Both the position numbers and the translations under genes were made by a program. Positions 1 through 5,077 of a stretch of DNA of 5,959 bases are shown one piece after another. Under the pieces are notes generated by a model. The model made no database searches. It was given only the letters and a program-made list of their open reading frames with translations, and was not told where the DNA came from. The stretch is from the NCBI GenBank assembly GCA_030620035.1, contig JAUXAE010000072.1:1-5959 (forward strand), given 5' to 3'. Within the stretch, counting starts at the first letter, position 1. Every line of letters starts with the position of its first letter. The stretch is from Dehalococcoidales bacterium. GTDB lineage: Bacteria > Chloroflexota > Dehalococcoidia > Dehalococcoidales > JAUXAE01.

Positions 1-586
1 CAATTGACAGGATAACCAGTCCAATTATGTCGTCTATCACGGCGCCCACCAGAATGATACTCCCCTCCTTTGAATTCAGCTTCCCCATGTCCATCAGGAT
101 GCGCACGGTAATGCCGATGCTGGTGGCCGTCAGCACGGCGCCGACAAACAGCCAGCCGACAGTGCCTATCTCAGGGAAGAAATACATGGCGGCCAGGTAG
201 CCAAGGACAAAAGGCAGAATAACACCACCCAGGGCCACCAGGGCACCGGTGAGGCCATGCCTTATAAAAGACCGGACATCCGTCTCCAGGCCGGCCACGA
301 AGAGCAGGACTATTACCGCTATCTGGGAGATAATCTCCATGGGGGTAAATCCCTGGAAGCTCAGGCCGTTCTCAACAAACTGGCCGTCAATGGTGGCAAA
401 GTTCAGGATTATGGGGTCATTTAGCAAGGCCCCCAGGGCAAAGGGGGAAATGGCGATGCCGGCCAGCAGCTCACCGACAACAGCCGGCTGCTTCAAATAA
501 CGCTCGGCCAGTTCGCCGCCAATTCGGGCGGCAACCAGAATCAGGCCAAAGGTCAGGATGAATTTAAAATATATCTCAGGTTCCAT
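1..586 (-). CDS. Cation:proton antiporter, CPA2 family (NapA/Kef-like), N-terminal part
   Basis: An integral membrane exchanger that would swap protons for Na+ or K+ across the cytoplasmic membrane. 195 codons are visible; the gene continues past the left edge, so about half of a usual 390-450 residue antiporter core is present, and a C-terminal RCK domain cannot be excluded. Visible family signatures are QPAVVGELLAGI (33-44), LLFVAGLETD (94-103), TATSIGITVR (153-162) and GAVIDDIIGLVIL (181-193). Asp185-Asp186 match the paired aspartates that carry ions in the electrogenic CPA2 members such as NapA. Hydrophobic helices alternate with short loops throughout. The ATG at 586 is chosen because the protein then begins with a short polar stretch and a first helix, as in relatives; GGTGAG lies 9 bases upstream as a modest ribosome site. 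It follows the RCK pore gene by 155 bases on the same strand. Family assignment is firm; the transported ion is not decidable. Confidence 0.9.
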   Translation of the reverse strand, partial: MEPEIYFKFILTFGLILVAARIGGELAERYLKQPAVVGELLAGIAISPFALGALLNDPIILNFATIDGQFVENGLSFQGFTPMEIISQIAVIVLLFVAGLETDVRSFIRHGLTGALVALGGVILPFVLGYLAAMYFFPEIGTVGWLFVGAVLTATSIGITVRILMDMGKLNSKEGSIILVGAVIDDIIGLVILSI

Positions 587-602
587 CTGGCTTAACTCAC
601 CG

Positions 603-655
603 GTAGAATGTAGCCGGTTCTACACTAATAAATGCCGAACCCGGCACTGAGGCAA
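603..655 (-). promoter_or_regulatory. Possible promoter with inverted repeats ahead of the antiporter
   Basis: Reading the minus strand, TTGCCT (655-650) and TTTATT (632-627) are 17 bases apart, each matching four of six sigma-70 consensus positions. The spacer holds TGCCG-GGTT-CGGCA (646-633). Immediately after the -10 lies GTAGAA-9-TTCTAC (623-603), covering the expected start of transcription, where a repressor might bind. Both palindromes are directly visible; their regulatory role is inference. It would allow the antiporter to be expressed independently of the genes upstream. Confidence 0.3.
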
Positions 656-741
656 ATTTCCTTACAGTATATTGTGCCCGGATAGGAAATGCTACTGTCT
701 GGTCGCTATCCTTTATTCCCTACTTTGCCGCACAAAGGCCT

Positions 742-1830
742 TTAGAGCTCGGCCGGCTCTGACTCAGCAACTACAAAAAGGGCATCACCCTGGCGAATCT
801 GGTATCTGGACTGTGGATTAACAACTATCGCCCTATCCTCTTCCGGCAACTTATAGATGACATCAGCACTCATTTCCTGTCGCAATTCTTCGGAGTAATC
901 AGTTTCCACCGCTAGGAGTATTATGTGTTTCTGAGCCAGTACTTGCACCGCTTGAGTAAAATCCTTTCCCACTATTGCCTCAGATAAATGCCGGCCGTAG
1001 CGGTAGAATTCACTACCCTTATCAAAGGTCAATAACCCGGCCACTACATGTGAAATACCGTGGTTTAAGGCTGAGGCAACGACAAGACTGCCCCCCATCT
1101 GGTCAACACAAATAATCTCATCAGCGTGGGCATGTTCCAGGTGCGTGCGGTTAGCCGAGTTCATAAGCTGGACGCAGGTGTGGACCTTCCGGTTTAAAGA
1201 TTCCACCGCCAGAACGATCATGAGGGCTTCAGCATCGGCTTCATTGGTCCCCTTGGCAAAATCAGTAAGAACAATGACACTGTCAGCCCTTTCTATTCCA
1301 GCTCGAATCAGGTTTCCATCCTGTGAAGGGTCGCCATTGATGAACTCTACCCGCTCATCCTTCACCGGTCTTTGGTCGCTCTTCGCCAGAATCACGATTC
1401 CTCGCTGTTGCTTGACAGTAGCTGACAGTAGCTCTTTAACAACTCGCTCTCCCTGGAAATTCCAACCACAGATTATGGTATGCCCCGAAAAGTTGACTTT
1501 CTTGGCCATACTTCCTCCCCTCCTTATGAATTCAATAAGCGCGCTGGTGATTTTAGCAGTAATGATGGCCAGGAAGGTAATGCTGACTAATATGCCGACT
1601 ATCATGCTAATCTGGACGGCTACGAAGGGGGTCTCAACTTGTCCTATTTCACCGAAGAATGCGGGAAAGATTCTCATAGCGGCGGAACCGAAACTGATCC
1701 CTTCAGAGGCCATAACGACAAGGATGGCACCAAAGTAGATAAAAATCAGTACGAGGAGGATGGATAACACCGGGCGGTGGATTACCATCCTCCAGGCAAG
1801 CCAGATAAGGTATCGCCATCTAGATATCAT
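742..1830 (-). CDS. Two-TM ion-channel-like membrane protein with RCK (TrkA-N/TrkA-C) regulatory module
   Basis: A probable membrane ion channel or channel-derived sensor, 362 residues, with the layout of MthK-type K+ channels. Residues about 20-42 form TM1, 48-60 a short pore-helix-like segment, 68-95 TM2. After a basic linker (98-110) comes an RCK-N Rossmann domain: HTIICGWNFQGERVV (117-131) is the dinucleotide-type loop, with GWNFQG in place of GxGxxG, and INGDPSQDGNLIRAGIERA (164-182) is the second hallmark. An RCK-C/TrkA-C domain fills about 283-362. Odd point: where MthK has TVGYGD...TP this protein has AFFGEI...TP (57-68), so the standard K+ filter is absent; ion selectivity, or even conduction, is uncertain. 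AAGGG lies 7 bases before the ATG. A much stronger ribosome site precedes internal Met108. It lies 111 bases after the CaCA exchanger on the same strand, so co-transcription is likely. RCK assignment is firm; 'K+ channel' is not. Confidence 0.85.
   Translation of the reverse strand: MISRWRYLIWLAWRMVIHRPVLSILLVLIFIYFGAILVVMASEGISFGSAAMRIFPAFFGEIGQVETPFVAVQISMIVGILVSITFLAIITAKITSALIEFIRRGGSMAKKVNFSGHTIICGWNFQGERVVKELLSATVKQQRGIVILAKSDQRPVKDERVEFINGDPSQDGNLIRAGIERADSVIVLTDFAKGTNEADAEALMIVLAVESLNRKVHTCVQLMNSANRTHLEHAHADEIICVDQMGGSLVVASALNHGISHVVAGLLTFDKGSEFYRYGRHLSEAIVGKDFTQAVQVLAQKHIILLAVETDYSEELRQEMSADVIYKLPEEDRAIVVNPQSRYQIRQGDALFVVAESEPAEL
1509..1525 (-). promoter_or_regulatory. Strong internal ribosome binding site before Met108 of the RCK pore gene
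   Basis: On the minus strand AAGGAGG (1525-1519) is followed by 9 bases and an in-frame ATG (1509-1507). A second GGAGG (1518-1514) lies 4 bases from the same ATG. This is a better Shine-Dalgarno than that of the annotated start. Initiation here would give a soluble 255-residue RCK-N plus RCK-C protein, as the internal Met107 start does in the MthK channel. The sequence is plain; use in the cell is inferred. Confidence 0.55.
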
Positions 1831-1884
1831 GCCCCTGCCCTTAAAAGCCAGATATTTAACCAGCTTTAATCAATCACCCGCATT

Positions 1885-1913
1885 ATGCTACTGCAGTCAA
1901 GAGGCCAAGTCAA
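1885..1913 (-). promoter_or_regulatory. Weak candidate promoter ahead of the RCK pore gene
   Basis: TTGACT (1913-1908) and TAGCAT (1890-1885) lie 17 bases apart on the minus strand, in the 111-base gap between the CaCA exchanger and the RCK pore gene. The -35 box matches five of six consensus positions, the -10 four of six. It could give the RCK gene transcription of its own with a leader of roughly 50 bases. Such matches arise by chance, so this is tentative. Confidence 0.3.
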
Positions 1914-1941
1914 GGGGGATAGTCACCAAGACAGGGGCTTA

Positions 1942-2940
1942 CTAATCCATGCCCGCTGAGAATAACAGGTAGAAGCCGGCTAGATAAAGTACTATTAAAG
2001 CGATGCCGTACCAGCTGAAGATTATGAATGTCTTGCGCTTTTGCCGGAAATACAGCCCCATGATGACCAGGAGGCTCATCGCTACGCCGGCGGCCGCGGT
2101 TATGACATGGACGCTTGATGCCGCCGAAAGAACGGCCTCACGAGTATAGAAGAGGTCAACCGGGAAGATTATGGCCATATTAAACATATTGCTGCCCAGT
2201 ATATCGGCCACGGCCATATCTATTGCCCCCAGACGCAGGGCGGCAAAGGTGACCACAAGTTCGGGCATAGAGGTGCTGATAGCCAGGAAGAGACTGCCCA
2301 CAAAGCTGGTGCTCCAGCCGGTGACCTGGGCAATCTCATCACCAAGGAACGATACCCATATCCCGGCGCCGATTACGGCGGCCGCGGCCAGAGCGAACTT
2401 AATCCATACCGCCCTGATAGACACCTTCTGGTATCGTGATGATGCTGCCGATGGTGGCGGTTCGTTCCGCTCAGGGCGGGACATTCGTCTGACCACCAAT
2501 AGATAAAACAAGAGAATTGCTATACTGGGAATACCCACCCAGCCCAGGCTAATCCCGGAAAGCGCCTCACCGGCCAGGACGCTAGCACCGGCAACGGCGA
2601 TGATTACTATGACGCCCCCGGTTAGTAACCTATGCCTGGAACTAACTAGGCTCAAAATCGGGGTATAAGGGTGAAAGGCGTCTAACAATGCTAGAATCGC
2701 CAGGTTAAAGAGGTTGCTGCCGAAGAGGGTACCCACCGCCAAATCGGCTGAGCCGACCAGGGCGACCGAGCTTATCCCAGTAGCTATCTCAGGCACCGAG
2801 GTGATGGCCGCCAGAAGCACCAGGCCTACCCATATTCCCCCCAGGCCCGTCTTCTCAGCAATGATATCACCGTACCGGGCCAGCCTTGTCCCGGCAAACA
2901 GGATGATAACAAGGCACAGTAGAAACTCTATCCAGACCAA
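1942..2940 (-). CDS. Calcium/sodium antiporter, CaCA family (YrbG-like)
   Basis: A membrane cation exchanger, probably Ca2+ out against Na+ or H+ in. At 332 residues it is the usual size for the prokaryotic family. The two inverted alpha repeats that build the ion site are both intact: TSVPEIATG (47-55) with GSNLFN (74-79), and TSMPELVVT (223-231) with GSNMFN (249-254). Glu51 and Glu227 correspond to the paired ion-binding glutamates of NCX-type exchangers. A hydrophilic cytoplasmic loop (about 151-176) separates the halves, and about ten hydrophobic helices can be counted. The start is TTG: no ATG gives the full first helix, and AGGAG sits 9 bases upstream. The gene follows the lipoprotein by 57 bases and precedes the RCK pore gene by 111 bases, all on one strand. 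Substrate choice among Ca2+, Na+, K+ and H+ cannot be read from sequence. Confidence 0.92.
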   Translation of the reverse strand: MVWIEFLLCLVIILFAGTRLARYGDIIAEKTGLGGIWVGLVLLAAITSVPEIATGISSVALVGSADLAVGTLFGSNLFNLAILALLDAFHPYTPILSLVSSRHRLLTGGVIVIIAVAGASVLAGEALSGISLGWVGIPSIAILLFYLLVVRRMSRPERNEPPPSAASSRYQKVSIRAVWIKFALAAAAVIGAGIWVSFLGDEIAQVTGWSTSFVGSLFLAISTSMPELVVTFAALRLGAIDMAVADILGSNMFNMAIIFPVDLFYTREAVLSAASSVHVITAAAGVAMSLLVIMGLYFRQKRKTFIIFSWYGIALIVLYLAGFYLLFSAGMD

Positions 2941-2954
2941 AGAACACGACTCCT
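2938..2954 (-). promoter_or_regulatory. Ribosome binding site fixing the TTG start of the CaCA exchanger
   Basis: AGGAG (2954-2950, minus strand) is followed by 9 bases and TTG (2940-2938). This spacing supports the non-ATG start, which also yields a natural N-terminal transmembrane helix. Confidence 0.65.
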
Positions 2955-2997
2955 AGACATCAATCAAACATATAGGGGTATTCACCGGAATTTAAAC

Positions 2998-3375
2998 CTA
3001 TGGCATAACAAAACTGGTTGTTTCATCATTGACATTGACTATATAGGTCTCCCCGGCGGTGAAGTCACTGCCCAGGCCCTCTGTCTTCTCAAAGAAACCA
3101 TAAATCTGAGTACAGATGGCGTCCTTGGGGCGCTGTACTGTCACGCTGATATCTATTGTGTTGCCACTGCGCTCGGTGGTTAGCTTATGAAAGGTGGTGC
3201 AACCGTCAGCAAGTCCCCCTTTTATGTAAACAAATACCTGTAGTGGCCACGACTCGGCGATATCCACCCTAACCTCATGGATAGGTGCCGGACGAATTAC
3301 TATAGCTGAATCACAACCAACAGCCACCGTGACGGCGGCCAGGGATAATGCTATAAAAAGCAAGCTTCGTTTCAT
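2998..3375 (-). CDS. Small putative lipoprotein of unknown function
   Basis: A 125-residue exported protein. Residues 1-20 are a signal sequence with a basic start (MKR) and a hydrophobic core, ending in AVGC, a slightly loose lipobox, so Cys21 would be lipidated and the protein held on the outer face of the membrane. The mature part looks mostly beta-stranded: alternating segments such as EVRVDIAESWPLQVFVYIKG (34-53), NTIDISVTV (72-80) and ETYIVNVND (109-117). Cys59 in DGCTT and Cys88 in AICTQ are the only other cysteines and may form a disulfide. The style DGCT...GNTI.I.V...RP.DAICTQ...AG.Y.VNVN recalls small secreted hypothetical proteins I associate with Chloroflexota, but I can name no family or function. 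AGGAG lies 8 bases before the ATG. It is the first gene after a good promoter and leads the exchanger genes, which hints at a role near the membrane transporters. Confidence 0.8.
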   Translation of the reverse strand: MKRSLLFIALSLAAVTVAVGCDSAIVIRPAPIHEVRVDIAESWPLQVFVYIKGGLADGCTTFHKLTTERSGNTIDISVTVQRPKDAICTQIYGFFEKTEGLGSDFTAGETYIVNVNDETTSFVMP

Positions 3376-3463
3376 TGGTAACTCTCCTAAAGGCTACTCT
3401 TCGAACCTGCCCACCAGCCATTATCTATGCTGTCGCAACCCATATACTCCAGAGAGTTTGTTT

Positions 3464-3472
3464 ATTATATCA
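3464..3472 (-). promoter_or_regulatory. Extended -10 promoter of the lipoprotein-transporter operon
   Basis: The minus strand reads TGATATAAT (3472-3464): a perfect TATAAT with the TGn extension. No good -35 box is seen (TTAGAA at 3492-3487 is weak), as is usual for extended -10 promoters. Transcription would start near 3457, giving a leader of about 80 bases before the lipoprotein ATG at 3375. Flanking DNA is AT-rich, in contrast with the surrounding genes. Confidence 0.55.
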
Positions 3473-3570
3473 TAATACCAAACCTTTTCTAATTACGGGT
3501 TACCAAGTGTCTGCCCTGTTGTCTTCCTCTTTCTTTTATTTTGTCTTCTTTTACAGTAAAATACAGGCTG

Positions 3571-3661
3571 GGAGAGGTGTCCGAGTGGGTTATGGTGCCG
3601 CTCTCGAAAAGCGGTCTCCGCTTATAGTGGAGCGTGGGTTCGAATCCCACCCTCTCCGCCA
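3571..3661 (+). tRNA. tRNA-Ser (anticodon CGA), CCA encoded
   Basis: A complete class II tRNA. The acceptor stem is GGAGAGG (3571-3577) with CCTCTCC (3651-3657), discriminator G3658 and an encoded CCA (3659-3661). The anticodon stem CCGCT/AGCGG encloses loop CTCGAAA, giving anticodon CGA (3605-3607), which reads serine codon UCG. The long variable arm typical of tRNA-Ser is a six-pair stem, CTCCGC/GTGGAG (3616-3632), and the T arm is GTGGG-TTCGAAT-CCCAC. G discriminator and long variable arm agree with serine identity. It is followed after 41 bases by a second tRNA-Ser, probably co-transcribed. Confidence 0.97.
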
Positions 3662-3702
3662 AGTGCCAAGACCATAACCCTGTAACCTTAAGCCGCCAAC
3701 CG

Positions 3703-3791
<89 letters not shown>

Positions 3792-3817
3792 CTAGTTTTT
3801 TGAGAAAAGAGAGCTTT

Positions 3818-3842
3818 AGAGGGGCTAACGCCCCTCTTTTTT
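3818..3842 (+). terminator. Rho-independent terminator of the tRNA-Ser pair
   Basis: An eight-pair perfect stem AGAGGGGC/GCCCCTCT (3818-3825 with 3830-3837) with a TAAC loop is followed by a T run to 3842. It lies 26 bases after the second tRNA and well before dprA, so it ends the tRNA transcript and separates it from the dprA-topA unit. Confidence 0.88.
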
Positions 3843-3849
3843 AGTATCC

Positions 3850-3895
3850 TCCCCTTCTCCTTGAAAGGAGAGGGGGACCGAGGGGGTGAGGTTGA
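3850..3895. repeat. GC-rich REP-like palindromic element
   Basis: CCCCTTCTCCTT (3851-3862) and AAGGAGAGGGGG (3865-3876) form a 12-pair stem with one G-T pair and a two-base loop, extended by T3850-A3877. It is followed by a purine-rich tail, ACCGAGGGGGTGAGGTT. There is no T run, so it is not a second terminator. The pattern (CTCACC..CTCGG next to a CCCTCTCC palindrome) resembles short extragenic repeats dispersed in many bacterial genomes; only one copy is present here, so repeat status is inferred. Confidence 0.5.
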
Positions 3896-3907
3896 TAAAA
3901 ATCTCAA

Positions 3908-3936
3908 TTGTCTTCAACATATCGCTATGCTAGAAT
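3908..3936 (+). promoter_or_regulatory. Candidate promoter of dprA-topA, almost abutting the start codon
   Basis: TTGTCT (3908-3913) and TAGAAT (3931-3936) are exactly 17 bases apart, and TGC directly precedes the -10 box, giving an extended -10. The -10 matches five of six positions, the -35 four of six. Transcription would begin about 3940-3944, only a few bases before the dprA TTG at 3946. A further TTGATA (3892-3897) has no matching -10. Confidence 0.45.
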
Positions 3937-3945
3937 GGCATTACC

Positions 3946-5073
3946 TTGGCAGAGACTAACAGAGACATCAAATACTGGGTAGGCTTCAGTAAAATACCCG
4001 GCATCGGCCGCGTCAAATTGGCCCAGATAGAGAGCCATTTTGGCAGCCTTGAGGCTGCCTGGCAGGCCGCCCCAGCCGAGCTAAAACGCAGCGAGCTGGA
4101 TGGTAACTCGGTAAAGGCCATTGAATCCTGGCGGCCCAAGGTCTCCCTAGAGGCTGAGATGGCCAAGCTAGACCGCTTTGGGGTAAAAGTGGTTACCTGC
4201 CGTCACCCGGACTACCCGGCTCGCCTCAAAGAAATCTATGACTACCCACCCCTGCTCTATGTCAGGGGTTCTCTTAAGCCTGAGGATGAATGGTGCCTGA
4301 CGGTAGTCGGTACCCGGAGGGCGACCGTCTACGGTCGGCAGGTCACCGAGGAAATAGTAACTGAGCTGGCACGCAACAAGATCACCATCGTCAGCGGCTT
4401 AGCCCGAGGCATTGATTCCATAGCCCACCGCAGTGCCCTTGAGGCCGGCGGCCGCAGCATAGCCGTCTTTGCCTGCGGCCTTGATACCGTCTATCCGGCG
4501 GAAAATGCTGACCTGGCCAAGAGCCTGATGAAAGACGGGGCCCTAATCAGTGAGTATCCCCTGGGCAGCCGGCCGCGACCCGAGAACTTCCCGCGGCGCA
4601 ACCGCATTTTAAGCGGACTTAGCCTCGGCGTTCTGGTGGTTGAAGCCGGCGGGACCAGCGGCGCCCTGATTACGGCTCACCTAGCGGTGGAGCAGAACCG
4701 GGAGGTGTTTGCCATTCCGGGCAGTATCCTGTCTCCGGCCTCAAGTGGTACCAACCACCTTATCCAAGAGGGCGCCAAGCTGGTTAGTGACTACCGTGAT
4801 ATTCTAGAAGAGCTGAACCTAACAGTAGTGGCCCAACAGATGGAAATGAAGGAGTTTCTGCCGGCCTCGGACACCGAGGCCCTGGTACTAAAACAGCTAA
4901 GCGCCGAATCGAGCCATATCGACCAGGTCTGTCGCTCAAGTGGCCTGCCCATAGCCACCGTCAGTAGTACCCTGACCATGATGGAGCTTAAGGGTCTAGT
5001 CAAGCAGACTGGGGCTATGAACTACGTCCTGGCCCGGGAAATAAGGGAGAAGTATAAGGTAGAAATAGACTAG
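3946..5073 (+). CDS. dprA: DNA processing protein DprA (Smf)
   Basis: A cytoplasmic ssDNA-binding protein that protects incoming single strands during natural transformation and loads RecA on them; it is also widespread in bacteria not known to be competent. 375 residues, full length. An N-terminal helix-hairpin-helix/SAM-like region holds IPGIGRVKLAQIESHFG (17-33). The Rossmann-like core (about 100-290) carries VVGTRRATVYG (120-130), SGLARGIDSIAHRSAL (150-165), FPRRNRILSGLS (215-226), EAGGTSGALITA (233-244) and REVFAIPG (252-259). A winged-helix-like C-terminal domain lies at about 305-365. The start must be TTG at 3946: the frame has a stop at 3931, the next ATG (codon 72) would remove the HhH domain, and the N-terminus then matches relatives. 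No Shine-Dalgarno is visible. Four bases separate its stop from topA, so the two are surely co-transcribed. Confidence 0.96.
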   Translation: MAETNRDIKYWVGFSKIPGIGRVKLAQIESHFGSLEAAWQAAPAELKRSELDGNSVKAIESWRPKVSLEAEMAKLDRFGVKVVTCRHPDYPARLKEIYDYPPLLYVRGSLKPEDEWCLTVVGTRRATVYGRQVTEEIVTELARNKITIVSGLARGIDSIAHRSALEAGGRSIAVFACGLDTVYPAENADLAKSLMKDGALISEYPLGSRPRPENFPRRNRILSGLSLGVLVVEAGGTSGALITAHLAVEQNREVFAIPGSILSPASSGTNHLIQEGAKLVSDYRDILEELNLTVVAQQMEMKEFLPASDTEALVLKQLSAESSHIDQVCRSSGLPIATVSSTLTMMELKGLVKQTGAMNYVLAREIREKYKVEID

Positions 5074-5077
5074 CCAT

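Noticed and set aside
723..737. Hairpin CTTTG-ccgca-CAAAG after the RCK pore gene stop, considered as a terminator
   Set aside because: Only five pairs and no T run on the minus strand.
1145..1738. Plus-strand 197-codon reading frame opposite the RCK pore gene
   Set aside because: The opposite strand encodes clear TM and RCK motifs; this frame is a compositional shadow with no recognisable domain.
3534..3562. TAAAAT at 3557-3562 as the -10 box of the tRNA-Ser transcript
   Set aside because: The -35 region (TTTTAT) is poor and the implied start is within 1-3 bases of the mature tRNA. The pyrimidine-rich tract 3518-3553 gives no better promoter, so the tRNA promoter is left unassigned.
3375..3677. 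Plus-strand 100-codon reading frame over the tRNA region
   Set aside because: It runs through an AT-rich promoter region and the whole first tRNA-Ser, with no ribosome site and no protein-like features.
3927..3959. Ten-codon ATG reading frame (MLEWHYLGRD) overlapping the dprA start, considered as a leader peptide
   Set aside because: It has no ribosome site, begins inside the predicted -10 region and has no attenuator structure after it.
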